Shown: positions 16,939 to 25,993, numbered from the stretch's first letter. The stretch: DNA of 64,000 nt from Ruminococcus flavefaciens MA2007 (GCF_000621845.1 NZ_KK211356.1:52701-116700); one strand, 5' to 3'. Program-made: numbers and translations. Notes: generated by a model not told the origin, from the sequence alone.

Positions 16939-17504
16939 TTATCTTCCCAATCCGACTTCCACAAGCTTAGTGCGCAGCTTGTCCATAGCTCTTGAGCATC
17001 TCTGTCTGACAGCCGTAGCCGTCATAGAAACGCTCTCTGCTATTTCCTTGGAATTTCGGTTGTAATAGAATTTCTGGATAAGTATAGTCGAATCGGGCTC
17101 GCCCAGCTCGTCTATCTTGTCGAGGAGCACGCGGCGGAGTTCCGAGCGGTCAACGCGTTCGTCAACGCTGAAGTCCGAGACAAGCGCTCTCATATCGTCC
17201 TCGTCAGTCTCGGATATATGGCTTTCTCTTGCAGTAAGGCTTCGGAAGTAGTCGATAGCCTTTCTTTTTGCGATAGTTCCGATGAGGTATTTCAGATCGT
17301 TCTCAGATGACAGGTCATATTCACACTGCATGAAAAGAGCTGCAAAAACATCACTGACACATTCCTCTATATCTTCATTCGTGCCGCAGCCTCTGAGTTT
17401 ATTGTAGGCGATAGCGTAAACGTATCTGCCGTATTCCTTGACGAGACTTTATGACAGTCGACGGGGGATCTTTCCATCATAGCTGCCAGTTCTCTGCTTG
17501 TCAT
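16939..17504 (-). pseudogene. ECF sigma-70 family factor with a -1 frameshift
   Basis: The ATG at 17504 (after GGAGG) begins MTSRELAAMMERSPVDCHK, matching the start of the intact sigma factor at 63265-63831. At about 17441-17450 the frame shifts by one missing base; the other frame continues VKEYGRYVYAIAYNKLRGC, EDIEECVSDVF (region 2), GTIAKRKAIDYFR and the region 4 helix-turn-helix ... SKEIAESVSMTATAVRQRCS. Repairing one base gives about 188 residues, the normal ECF length. With the nonsense codon in the next gene this makes a doubly broken sigma/anti-sigma pair. An internal ATG at 17331 would give only a 130-residue product lacking most of region 2. Confidence 0.75.
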
Positions 17505-17544
17505 TTTCATTCCTCCCTGCGATAAATTTTGTAAGGTACTGCCT

Positions 17545-17584
17545 TTCATAAACAACAATCGGAGCAGCCTTTTCAAGTGTTACA
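17545..17584 (-). promoter_or_regulatory. ECF-type promoter of the sigma pseudogene
   Basis: On the minus strand: TGTAACACTTG, 12 nt, CGATTGTTGTTTATGAAA. TGTAACA (17578-17584) and CGATT (17557-17561) are 16 nt apart. This equals the promoter at 13384-13422 at nearly every fixed position. Confidence 0.7.
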
Positions 17585-17622
17585 TTGTTGGCAATATTTT
17601 TTGCGGTCAATGATATTAAGCA

Positions 17623-17690
17623 GCAAAGCTCCCCGAGGGGAGCTTTGTATCTTTAGATGCGTCAAATATGTCAGACAGGCTTGAAAACAG
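17623..17690. repeat. AAGCTCCCC-GA-GGGGAGCTT hairpin repeat, copy 1 (long form)
   Basis: Stem AAAGCTCCCC / GGGGAGCTTT at 17625-17646. The right flank (CTTTAGATGCGTCAAATATG, then TCAGACAGGCTTGAAAACAG) resembles the right flank of copy 3 (30849-30922), so the repeat is longer than the hairpin. It lies just downstream of the minus-strand gene 17700-19280. Confidence 0.6.
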
Positions 17691-17699
17691 GAGACTTTA

Positions 17700-19280
17700 T
17701 TACTGTTTCAGCTCAGGATAATCCTCGCAGATCTTATCCTGTATTTCTGTCAGGGTGTCATTCCATGCTTGATTTCTCTTAATGTATGAGTCCTTTATTT
17801 GTTCTATAATATCGGAATTGATTTTATCATCATAAGGTGAATACTTCTTTATATCAATGCTTCTGGCGCTTTGCTCAAAAACAGAGTAATAATTCTGTTT
17901 ATTCAGTATTTCTGACATACTTATTTTATGATACGAATTATCCTTTGCAAGCTGCGCATTGACATATATATTGTTTGGCATATTATTAGAGTATGCATAC
18001 TTCTTCATATTATCGGGATTGAAAACGGTAGACAGAATAAAGCTTCTCACATCATCGCCGTTATCTGTAGACGCATTGACGAGCATATCAGTACCGCCCC
18101 AGTAATAAGCCTGCGGACCTGTACATATGCTCCATTTTCCTGACTGTTTATTAGTTGCATCATACACGAAGCTGCTGTCATTAAAGAATGTCCATGAAGG
18201 TACGAAATATCCTACGCACTGACCTTTCTGACCTGCTTCTGTCCATGCATCTTCCCACTGGCTGTTCTTTGCAACGCCGCCGTTGTTCCAGAGCTCCTTT
18301 GCCATGTCAGCAAATTGCTTGACATCACTGCTCAGATCCAGCTTATTTCCGCTTGCTACGTAATCAAATCTTCCGCAGGAATATGCCTGCCACATACCTG
18401 CAAGAGAATCGGCAAGAGCCATTCTTCCTTCGCTTTTTTCAGCAATTGTTTTTGCCGAACTTGCAAACAGGCTCCAATTTCCTATAGCAGCCTGCATTTT
18501 TTCAGGAGAGTCAACGCCAAGGTACTTTTCGGCAATGTCTGAACGGTACACAAAAGCTCCGGGACAAACGTTATAAGGAATGGCTTTGCATTCGCCCTTG
18601 CTGTTTTTAGCAAGCTTTAATGTGTACGGATACCATTCGCCCATATCCTTTTCTGTTATGCCCACAGAAGAAAGGGGAGCAGAAAATGCGTCATTATCCA
18701 TATATTTTAATGCCCAGTATGGTTCGGCGAAATATACATCTATGTCATAGCCCTGATTGAACAGTTCATCATATTTTTCCGAAGCGGTTGCTCCGCCGGT
18801 ACTTAAGTTGACAAAGTTTATTTTAGCACCTGACGGAGCAGTTATCGGATCATCTGCTCCTGAATACATACGCTCTATTACGTCTTCTGTTTTGATACCT
18901 GTCCAGTTTGAGATAAGACTTGGTGCTTCGTCATGGTTCCATGATACGATGGTAAACGTGTCGCCGCCTGTTTTGAGGCTGACATTTTTATCTGACGGCT
19001 CTGAAGTTGTGGGTTCTGTAGTTCCCGAACCGTTTGCAATGAACTTTTCTAAAGTCATGGGCGTGTCTTTGGTAGTTGCTGTGTAAGCATAGTAGCTCAG
19101 TATTATCGAAGCGTCAACAGCGTTGATGTAGCCGTCAGAGTTTATATCGCCGTATTTTGAATCTGCATTGACAGTATCAGCGGAATTATCAGTATTATTG
19201 AACATCGGCACCGCAGTTAATGACAGAGCGCCGATTATGCCGAGGACAGAAATATTTGTGATATTGCGTTTGAAGTTCAT
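17700..19280 (-). CDS. Extracellular solute-binding protein with an N-terminal half-dockerin
   Basis: 526 residues: signal peptide (1-35), then one dockerin-like calcium repeat (about 43-80: DINSDGYINAVDASIILSYY), a short Thr/Ser linker, and a family-1-type solute-binding fold (about 105-526; FTIVSWNHDEAP, IDVYFAEPYW, GECKAIPYN, GYFVPSWTF). Such proteins normally hand sugars or peptides to an ABC importer, but no permease or ATPase gene is near. The calcium repeat is almost the same as the second dockerin repeat of the protein at 26102-30667. AGGAGG precedes the ATG; TTGTGT-17-TATAAT at 19331-19359 is a likely promoter. It could also be a carbohydrate-capture protein without transport function. 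Confidence 0.8.
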   Translation of the reverse strand: MNFKRNITNISVLGIIGALSLTAVPMFNNTDNSADTVNADSKYGDINSDGYINAVDASIILSYYAYTATTKDTPMTLEKFIANGSGTTEPTTSEPSDKNVSLKTGGDTFTIVSWNHDEAPSLISNWTGIKTEDVIERMYSGADDPITAPSGAKINFVNLSTGGATASEKYDELFNQGYDIDVYFAEPYWALKYMDNDAFSAPLSSVGITEKDMGEWYPYTLKLAKNSKGECKAIPYNVCPGAFVYRSDIAEKYLGVDSPEKMQAAIGNWSLFASSAKTIAEKSEGRMALADSLAGMWQAYSCGRFDYVASGNKLDLSSDVKQFADMAKELWNNGGVAKNSQWEDAWTEAGQKGQCVGYFVPSWTFFNDSSFVYDATNKQSGKWSICTGPQAYYWGGTDMLVNASTDNGDDVRSFILSTVFNPDNMKKYAYSNNMPNNIYVNAQLAKDNSYHKISMSEILNKQNYYSVFEQSARSIDIKKYSPYDDKINSDIIEQIKDSYIKRNQAWNDTLTEIQDKICEDYPELKQ

Positions 19281-19330
19281 GATTAATACCTCCTATGGTT
19301 TGAAATTTGTATATAGGTTTATATGTTTTA

Positions 19331-19359
19331 ATTATACCAAATACAAATGCATTACACAA
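19331..19359 (-). promoter_or_regulatory. Promoter of the solute-binding protein gene
   Basis: Minus strand TTGTGT (19354-19359), 17 nt, TATAAT (19331-19336). Confidence 0.5.
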
Positions 19360-19451
19360 GTGCTTTTGTAAAAAAAGTTAAAGCACAGAAGAAAAACAAG
19401 GTAAACTCCCGTGAGATAGCTTTTTATGGTCAATAGTTGTTGGAATAATAC

Positions 19452-19479
19452 TTGACAAACGTTTTTTCAATGATATAAT
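19452..19479 (+). promoter_or_regulatory. Promoter of the esterase gene
   Basis: TTGACA (19452-19457), 16 nt, TATAAT (19474-19479), about 95 nt before the start codon. Confidence 0.7.
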
Positions 19480-19573
19480 TAAATTAGAAATAAATATTTT
19501 TGGGGGACTACTAAATTACGTTCTATTTTATTCTGCAATAATATTTGCGGACAAATAACAAGGAGTGATTTTA

Positions 19574-21085
19574 GTGAAAAAGTCCAGACTCAAAAAGGTC
19601 ATCAGCTGTATCGTTTCAGCTCTGATGATCGCAGCAAGCGTTCCCTACACCACTATCGCAGCCGATGATGAGCCTGCGGCAGGAAATGCAGGCGGCTTCG
19701 ATTTTAGTCAGTTCGGCGGACAAGGCGGAGCTGGCGGCTTCGATTTTAGTCAGTTCGGCGGACAGGGCGGAGCTGGCGGCTTCGATTTTAGTCAGTTTGG
19801 CGGACAAGGCGGCGCTGGCGGCTTTGACTTTAGTCAGTTTGGCGGACAGGACGGAGCAGGCGGTTTTGACTTCAGCCAGTTCGGTGGACAAGGCGGAGCA
19901 GGCGGCTTTGACTTTAGTCAGTTTGGCGGACAAGGCGGCGCTGGCGGTTTCGACATGAGCCAGTTCGGCGGTCAGGGCAGCAACAGCGAAACTCAGAAGC
20001 AGAACATGGAAAATATTTCCATGAGCAGCGACGTCATCAGAATAATGCCCGCAGGCGACTCCATAACCTTTGGTATGGGCGATACGGGCGGATACAGAAA
20101 GTATCTCGACTATTTCCTGAAGGAAAAGGGATATACAAACTTTGATTTTGTAGGTCCCGAGGGAAAGAACAGCGCAAGCTTCAATTATAACGGAAAAAGC
20201 GTGACCTATGATGACAATCACGCCGGTTACAGCGGATACACTATAATAAAACAGCAAGGCGGCTACGGCGGAGGCTTATACGATGTCCTAAAGGAAACAG
20301 ATGCCGTAAAAAAGACTCAGCCAAATATCATACTGCTTATAATCGGCACAAATGACATGAACTATAACCATACCGAAAGCGAACTGGAGAAAGACCTCCA
20401 TACATTGCTTGACTTTATGATAGCTGATATGCCTTCCGACGGTATGATATTCCTCTCAACTATTCCCGAGCTTGGCGGCGGAATGTTCATGGGCGGCGGA
20501 GACAAGACCGCTCAGGTAGCAAGCTACAATGATCTTGTAAAAAAAGTTGCAAACGAATATAACAGCAATGGCAAGCAGGTAACATTTGCCGATATCCACA
20601 GCTGTCTCAACGGTACTGCCGACCTCGGCGACGGTGTTCACCCTAACGCTGTGGGATATGAGAAAATGGGCAAATACTGGGCAGGCGTCGTTGATGAGTA
20701 CCTCAAGTCATCAAAACCTGCTGTAACAACAACTACTACAACAGCAACAACAACTACCACTACCACTACTACAACTACAACAACTACTGCCACCACCACA
20801 GCTTCCGAGACGGAAACAACTACAGCCACAACTTCTGCACAGCTCAAAGTTACTATGGCAGGCGATACAAACTGTGACGGACAGCTTGATATGTCAGACG
20901 TTGTACTGATAATGCAGTCACTTGCAAATCCGAACAAATACGGCGTTGGCGGAACAGAGCCGAGGGCTCTTACTTCTCAGGGCAATGCAAATGCTGACGT
21001 TGATAAGAGCGTTGAGGGACTTACTGTAAATGACGCTCTGAAAATACAACAGTACCTTTTAGGCATTATTAAAAACTTTGATTAA
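19574..21085 (+). CDS. Secreted SGNH esterase (CE3-like) with glycine repeats and C-terminal dockerin
   Basis: GTG at 19574 is preferred to the GTG at 19565 because AAGGAG lies 8 nt before it. In order: signal peptide (1-32); seven 14-residue repeats GGFDFSQFGGQGGA (about 39-137); an SGNH hydrolase domain (about 155-375) with block I IMPAGDSITFG, block III GTNDMN and catalytic DGVHPNAVGYEKMG; a poly-Thr linker (about 382-420); and a two-loop dockerin (DTNCDGQLDMSD, NDALKIQQYLLG). Motif wording fits carbohydrate esterase family 3, which removes acetyl groups from xylan. It would act outside the cell attached to a cellulosome. The repeat block has no function I know. A terminator follows at 21091-21119. 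Confidence 0.9.
   Translation: MKKSRLKKVISCIVSALMIAASVPYTTIAADDEPAAGNAGGFDFSQFGGQGGAGGFDFSQFGGQGGAGGFDFSQFGGQGGAGGFDFSQFGGQDGAGGFDFSQFGGQGGAGGFDFSQFGGQGGAGGFDMSQFGGQGSNSETQKQNMENISMSSDVIRIMPAGDSITFGMGDTGGYRKYLDYFLKEKGYTNFDFVGPEGKNSASFNYNGKSVTYDDNHAGYSGYTIIKQQGGYGGGLYDVLKETDAVKKTQPNIILLIIGTNDMNYNHTESELEKDLHTLLDFMIADMPSDGMIFLSTIPELGGGMFMGGGDKTAQVASYNDLVKKVANEYNSNGKQVTFADIHSCLNGTADLGDGVHPNAVGYEKMGKYWAGVVDEYLKSSKPAVTTTTTTATTTTTTTTTTTTTTATTTASETETTTATTSAQLKVTMAGDTNCDGQLDMSDVVLIMQSLANPNKYGVGGTEPRALTSQGNANADVDKSVEGLTVNDALKIQQYLLGIIKNFD
19690..19985 (+). repeat. Seven tandem 42-nt coding repeats
   Basis: Each unit encodes GGFDFSQFGGQGGA; variation between units is mostly silent (ttt/ttc, gga/ggc) plus D for G in unit 4 and M for F in unit 7, so the protein sequence is kept while the DNA drifts. 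Confidence 0.9.
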
Positions 21086-21090
21086 GCATA

Positions 21091-21119
21091 AAAAACTCCG
21101 ACCATTTGGTCGGAGTTTT
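21091..21119. terminator. Bidirectional terminator, CTCCGACC family
   Basis: AAAACTCCGACC-ATTT-GGTCGGAGTTTT. It serves the esterase gene and the converging DUF285 gene. The same hairpin follows the dockerin gene at 31100-34969, and half of it follows the CotH gene. Confidence 0.85.
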
Positions 21120-21151
21120 GCTTGTATCGGTTTATGTTGGTATTGCGCAGT

Positions 21152-22903
21152 TTAATTTTTCTGTATGAGAAGCTTTCTCAGTGCGACCACATCAAAGATA
21201 TCAACTGTGCCGTCGCCGTTAAGGTCTGAACTCTCAGTAGTTATAACAGCTGCCGTCTTTTTGCCGAGCAGGAAATTGCTCAGTGTTACAAGGTCTGCGG
21301 CATTCACAGCGCCGTCAAGGTTGCAGTCGCCTAATGATACTGGCTCAGCCTTGCCTGTGAAGATGTAGGTGTTCTTTCCACTATTGGAGATAACTGCAAA
21401 CTGATCGTTTCCGCTTACGCATTTATCCGGAGTTCTCTTGTTTGCCCAGCCGCCGTTGCGGAGCTTCATAGCTTCGTCTATGCTATTGAATTTCTCGCCG
21501 AGAGTGATAGTGCTGAGCTGCTCGCAGCCTGCGAACATGGAGTCGGCTTTTGTCACCTTTGATGTGTCAAAAGCAGGAATATCAAGAGTTGTTAAGGCTT
21601 TGCAGCCCTCAAACATACTGCTCATATTTTCTGTACGTGCTGTATCAAGCTCGGGATATGAATAGTTAGTATGTGCAATACTTTTAAGGCTTTCACAGCC
21701 CTTGAACATTGAACTCATATCAACAGGATAACCTTTAGCATAGGCGATGTCTATAGTCTCACAGGAAGTAAAGCCGCTGAAAAATCCGCTGCAATCGTCG
21801 GGCAGATATGCAGGAACGTTTATTTTCTTTACTTCTTCCTTATAAGGAAAATCCTGTATCTGCTTTTTATCAGCTGTTCCGCGGATAACCAGCATTTTTT
21901 CCTCGGAATCATAACTGTAACAGAGAAGCTTCTCGGGAGAAGGTTCACAGGCATAGATGTTTTCACCCGTGTTTTCAATTATACAATAATATGTGAATCT
22001 GCTTGCTTTGACCGAGGGATCAGAGGGATCATTTACATTATACCAGCCAGAATTCGGTAAAAGCATCACATCTGTTATGCTGCCTGTTTTTTCGCCAAGC
22101 TTTAATGTTTTTAGCCGATTACAGGATTCAAAAATGCTATAATTCTTTTTGATATTGGAAAGAGAAAAAGCACTAAGGTCAGCCTCGGTCAACGAATAGC
22201 ATTCCGAAAAAATACCTGAAATATCATTAACATTTGATGTGTTAATATTGCCGAAATCTACGCTTTCAAGAGCATAGCACTCCTTAAACATTGCGTCCAT
22301 TTCTTCGACGCTGCTTGTATCAAGACCGCTTATATCAATTTTTTCAATCGAATAGCACCTTGAGAACATATATGACATGGTTTTGACTTTGCTTGTGTCG
22401 ATATTACCAAGAACGACTTCTTTCAGAGAACAGCAGCCGTAAAACATAGAAGACATATTTGTGACCTTTGATGTATCAGCTTTTGAGAGGTCTATCTTAG
22501 TACAGCCCTTACATTTTTCGTAACCGAAGAATCTTGCGCAGATCTCAGGAAATACTGCGTCATCAGCTGCGGTTATACTTTTTATTTCGGTGTCTCTTGT
22601 GAAAAAAAGGAGAGCTATAGTGTTTAATTCGCCATGAAGAATGAGTTCACCTGTTTTCTCGTTAAACTCACACCATGATTTTGTATCAAGAGCATATAGC
22701 TTTGTGTCGCTGTCGGTACTGCTGACCGCTGCAGTCGTCGTTGTCGTTGTTGTTGATTCAGATGTTGTTGTCTGAGTTGTTGTGGTCTGTGCGGCAGTTG
22801 TGGTGGTAGTTACAGCGTCTGCCGCAGATACCTCAAAAGCAGGCATTGCACTGCTTACAATGGAAAGTGCAAGCATTGCGGCTGTGATTCTGATTGGTTT
22901 CAT
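21152..22903 (-). CDS. DUF285 (BspA-type) repeat surface protein with C-terminal dockerin
   Basis: The ATG at 22903 follows GGGAGG and gives 583 residues; the in-frame ATG at 22918 overlaps the ribosome site. A signal peptide ending at FEVSAADA is followed by a Thr-rich linker, then about 25-residue repeats of the TSKVTNMSSMFYGC type (DUF285), a family of leucine-rich-repeat-like surface proteins from gut bacteria often linked to adhesion. Residues about 520-583 are a dockerin (DCNLDGAVNAADLVTLSNFL and LNGDGTVDIFDVVALRKLL). It is a paralogue of the next gene upstream; their signal peptides and last 100 residues are nearly the same. Secreted; ligand unknown. Confidence 0.85.
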   Translation of the reverse strand: MKPIRITAAMLALSIVSSAMPAFEVSAADAVTTTTTAAQTTTTQTTTSESTTTTTTTAAVSSTDSDTKLYALDTKSWCEFNEKTGELILHGELNTIALLFFTRDTEIKSITAADDAVFPEICARFFGYEKCKGCTKIDLSKADTSKVTNMSSMFYGCCSLKEVVLGNIDTSKVKTMSYMFSRCYSIEKIDISGLDTSSVEEMDAMFKECYALESVDFGNINTSNVNDISGIFSECYSLTEADLSAFSLSNIKKNYSIFESCNRLKTLKLGEKTGSITDVMLLPNSGWYNVNDPSDPSVKASRFTYYCIIENTGENIYACEPSPEKLLCYSYDSEEKMLVIRGTADKKQIQDFPYKEEVKKINVPAYLPDDCSGFFSGFTSCETIDIAYAKGYPVDMSSMFKGCESLKSIAHTNYSYPELDTARTENMSSMFEGCKALTTLDIPAFDTSKVTKADSMFAGCEQLSTITLGEKFNSIDEAMKLRNGGWANKRTPDKCVSGNDQFAVISNSGKNTYIFTGKAEPVSLGDCNLDGAVNAADLVTLSNFLLGKKTAAVITTESSDLNGDGTVDIFDVVALRKLLIQKN

Positions 22904-22956
22904 GATAATTCCTCCCATAAAAATCTCATATCATTGTTTAGTTATTTTATATAAGT

Positions 22957-22985
22957 ATTATACGATTTTTTTGTCAAAAAGTCAA
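22957..22985 (-). promoter_or_regulatory. Promoter of the shorter DUF285 gene
   Basis: Minus strand TTGACT (22980-22985), 17 nt, TATAAT (22957-22962). Same boxes and spacing as the paralogue promoter at 25849-25877. Confidence 0.65.
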
Positions 22986-23084
22986 TATCGTTTTTGCTGT
23001 TTCAGCATTGATAAAGGCGTGATACACCAAATGGACGGCATGAAGCCGCCAAAAACAATTGTATCCTGCATGATCGCGAGAATA

Positions 23085-23117
23085 CATAAACAGCGAAGCT
23101 CCCCGAGGGGAGCTTCG
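23085..23117. repeat. AAGCTCCCC-GA-GGGGAGCTT hairpin repeat, copy 2
   Basis: Stem CGAAGCTCCCC / GGGGAGCTTCG with left flank ATACATAAACAG, shared with copies 3 and 4. It is about 30 nt downstream of the minus-strand gene 23149-25794 and may terminate it. Confidence 0.65.
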
Positions 23118-23148
23118 TTTGTATCAGTTTATATTGGTATTGCGCAGT

Positions 23149-25794
23149 TTAATTTTTTTGTATGAGAAGCTTCCTCAGTGCGACCACATCAAAGATATCA
23201 ATAGCGCCGTCGCCGTTAAGGTCGGAGCTTTCAGTAGTTATAACAGCTGCCGTCTTTTTGCCGAGCAGGAAATTGCTCAGTGTAACAAGGTCTGCGGCAT
23301 TCACATCACCGTCAAAGTTGCAGTCGCCCACTGATATGGGCTCAGCCTTGCCTGTGAAGATGTAGGTGTTCTTTCCGCTGTTGGAGATAACTGCATACTG
23401 ACCGCTGCCGCTTACGCATTTATCGGGAGCGCTCTTATTTGCCCAGCCGCCGTTACGGAGCTTCATATTGCTGTCTATACTCTTGAATTTCTCGCCGAGA
23501 GTGATCGTATTGAGCTCATTGCAGCCTGCAAATACATTTTTTCCGTGTGTTACGGCTGTAGTATCAAAACCGCTGAGATCCAAGGCTTCAAGAGACGAAC
23601 AGTTTGCGAAAACAAAATCAATATCGGTAACCCTGCTTGTCTCAAAGCCGCCGACTTCAATGTTTTTAAGCTTCATGCAGCCTGCGAACATTCCGCTTAG
23701 ATCTTCAGCATTTGCCGTACTGAAGCTGCTGACGTCAAGGCTTTCGATATTTGAACACTCTCCGAACATATACGACATATTCTTTACGCTTGATGTGTCA
23801 AACGAACTGAGATCGAGCTTTGTAAGAGAATTACAGTATCTGAACATATCTTCCATGCTCACGACATTTTTGGTATTGAAGCTGCTCAGGTCTACTGTTT
23901 TAAGCGACTTGCACGAAATGAACATTCCATGCATTGATTTTACAGATGAGGTGTTCATTTTACCAAGCTTTATTGTCTCCGCAGCACGGCAGGCGCTGAA
24001 CATAAGGTTCATATTCTCCGTCTTGCTTGTATCGAAGTTAGAAACATCTATAAAAGTAAGATTTTCACAGTTGATGAACATTGCGTACATATTTGTGACA
24101 TTTGAGGTGTCAAAACTGCTTGTGTCGAGGTATGTAAGCCCATTGCAGCTATCGAACATACTATGCATATCGGTGACATTTGAAGTGTCGAAGTTTTTGA
24201 GGTCAAGCTTTGTTATTTCATGGTCATAAAAGAACATATTGCTCATATTTGTTACCTTTGAGGTGTCAAAGCTGCTGAGATCAACAGATGTGATAGCGGA
24301 GCTTCTTGCAAGAAAATAGCTCATATCCGTAACATTTGAGGTGTCATATCCTGAAAGGTCAAGGTCGTAGAAGCTCCAGCAGCCGTCCAGCATATGAGAC
24401 ATATTTGTTGCGCTTGATGTGTTGAGCTTTTCTACGCATGAAGCGCTGAGCTTTGTGCAGTATTCAAACATACTGCTCATATCTGTGACCTTTGATGTAT
24501 CTACCTTGCCCCAATTGATAGTTCCGAGATTTTCGCAGCTGTCGAACATCGAGCTTGTATTTGTCGGAGAACCTGTAACATTTGAAAGGTCTATCAGTGT
24601 GCAGGCTTTGTATAACTTGAAGAGCTCGCTGCAATCCTCGGGAAGAACTGTGCCCTCCTCTGCGGTAACTTTGAGGACAGTGCGCTTAGTAACAAAATTG
24701 CTTATCTGTTCTCTGTCAACCTTGCCGCGGAGAGTAAGTGTTTTTGTTGCTGCGTCGAATGAATAGCAGAGCTGGTCCTCGGGCAGCTTGTTATATACGT
24801 AAGTATTTGCACCTGTATTCTGGATAACTGCAAATTCCTTGTCTCCGCTGACCTTTACAGAGGGCTCCTTTTCGTTTACCCAGCCGTAATTGATAAGTCC
24901 CATAGCCTCAGTGATATTTCCTGTTTTTTCTCCGAGTGTTATTGAGCTGAGTCCGTAGCAGTTCTCGAATACATTTCGCTTGAAAGTGATATCGGACAGA
25001 ATGAAGTTACTGAGGTCCAGTGAGGACAGAGAGTAGCAGCCCGAAAACATATTGTCAATGCTTTTCAGGCTTGATGTGTTCATTTTGCTCAGGTCTATGC
25101 TTTTCAGCGAACCGCAATTCGAGAACATACCTGTCATGGTCTCGACCTTGCTGGTATCAAAGCATGAAATGTCAACTTTTTCAAGGGACTTACAGTTGCT
25201 GAACAGATAGGACATCTTAGTTACATTGCTTGTATCGAATTTGCCAAAAACAAGCTCGGAAAGCTCGGTGCAGCCAGAGAACATGGACTGCATATTTGTG
25301 ATTTTAGATGCATCAGCCTTTGAGAAGTCCATTTTTTTGCATTTATTGCAGAAATAGAATATATTGCTGCAATTTTCGGGAAATACCGCGTCCTCAGCCG
25401 CGATTATGCTCTGTACCTTTCCCGCATATCTGAAGCTTCTTATCTCGCTGCTTGTAAAATCGCCGTGGAGAGTGAGAGTGCCTGTTGCCTCGTCATAGAC
25501 AAGGTGCTCTTGTTTATCGGCAGTTGTAACGGCTGTCTTTGTTGTAGTGGCAGCAGTAGCCTTAGCTGTTGTCTGTGCTGTAGTTTTAGCTGTAGTCTTT
25601 GCTGCGGCTTTAGCAGTTGTTGCCGTTGTTGTCTGTTTTGCGGCAGTTGTGGTCTGTACAGTTGTGGTGGTAGTCGCAGCCGCCTTTGCTGTGGTGGTAG
25701 TTACAGCGTCTGCCGCAGATACTTCAAAAGCAGGCATTGCACTGCTTGCAATGGAAAGCGCAAGTATTGCGGCTGTTATCTTGCTTGGTTTCAT
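23149..25794 (-). CDS. Large DUF285 (BspA-type) repeat surface protein with C-terminal dockerin
   Basis: The ATG at 25794 follows GGGAGG; frames further upstream run back through the promoter. The 881 residues hold a signal peptide, an Ala/Thr-rich linker (about 25-110), two runs of DUF285 repeats (about 125-300 and 370-790) of the form NMSSMFxxCxxLxxLDLSSF-DTSxVT, each with a beta cap ending in a tyrosine-rich INYGW or RNGGWANK motif, and a dockerin (about 818-881; DCNFDGDVNAADLVTLSNFL). It is a longer paralogue of 21152-22903. The protein would be displayed outside the cell as an adhesion or substrate-binding factor; ligand unknown. Confidence 0.85.
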   Translation of the reverse strand: MKPSKITAAILALSIASSAMPAFEVSAADAVTTTTAKAAATTTTTVQTTTAAKQTTTATTAKAAAKTTAKTTAQTTAKATAATTTKTAVTTADKQEHLVYDEATGTLTLHGDFTSSEIRSFRYAGKVQSIIAAEDAVFPENCSNIFYFCNKCKKMDFSKADASKITNMQSMFSGCTELSELVFGKFDTSNVTKMSYLFSNCKSLEKVDISCFDTSKVETMTGMFSNCGSLKSIDLSKMNTSSLKSIDNMFSGCYSLSSLDLSNFILSDITFKRNVFENCYGLSSITLGEKTGNITEAMGLINYGWVNEKEPSVKVSGDKEFAVIQNTGANTYVYNKLPEDQLCYSFDAATKTLTLRGKVDREQISNFVTKRTVLKVTAEEGTVLPEDCSELFKLYKACTLIDLSNVTGSPTNTSSMFDSCENLGTINWGKVDTSKVTDMSSMFEYCTKLSASCVEKLNTSSATNMSHMLDGCWSFYDLDLSGYDTSNVTDMSYFLARSSAITSVDLSSFDTSKVTNMSNMFFYDHEITKLDLKNFDTSNVTDMHSMFDSCNGLTYLDTSSFDTSNVTNMYAMFINCENLTFIDVSNFDTSKTENMNLMFSACRAAETIKLGKMNTSSVKSMHGMFISCKSLKTVDLSSFNTKNVVSMEDMFRYCNSLTKLDLSSFDTSSVKNMSYMFGECSNIESLDVSSFSTANAEDLSGMFAGCMKLKNIEVGGFETSRVTDIDFVFANCSSLEALDLSGFDTTAVTHGKNVFAGCNELNTITLGEKFKSIDSNMKLRNGGWANKSAPDKCVSGSGQYAVISNSGKNTYIFTGKAEPISVGDCNFDGDVNAADLVTLSNFLLGKKTAAVITTESSDLNGDGAIDIFDVVALRKLLIQKN

Positions 25795-25848
25795 TAATGA
25801 TTCCTCCCATAAAAATCTCATATCATGGATTTGTCTTTTTATATAAGT

Positions 25849-25877
25849 ATTATACGATTTTTTTACCATAAAGTCAA
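25849..25877 (-). promoter_or_regulatory. Promoter of the larger DUF285 gene
   Basis: Minus strand TTGACT (25872-25877), 17 nt, TATAAT (25849-25854). Confidence 0.65.
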
Positions 25878-25993
25878 TATCGTTTTTGCTGTTTTTGATG
25901 TATTGCTCAATGCTTGAATGGTTCAGTAATATCACTGCTTTATTATTCTTTTGGATTTATTGTAAAATATGATTGCTAATTAATACAAAATAG

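Noticed and set aside
19690..19985. Tandem repeat as a CRISPR array
   Set aside because: Units are contiguous 42-nt coding repeats without spacers and stay in frame.
20638..20937. Valine-rich minus-strand frame opposite the esterase linker
   Set aside because: It is only the complement of the Thr-codon run (ACA/ACT) of the real gene.
25465..25846. Cys/Ala-rich plus-strand frames over the start of the large DUF285 gene
   Set aside because: Shadows of the Ala/Thr linker codons; the minus-strand gene has signal peptide, ribosome site and promoter.
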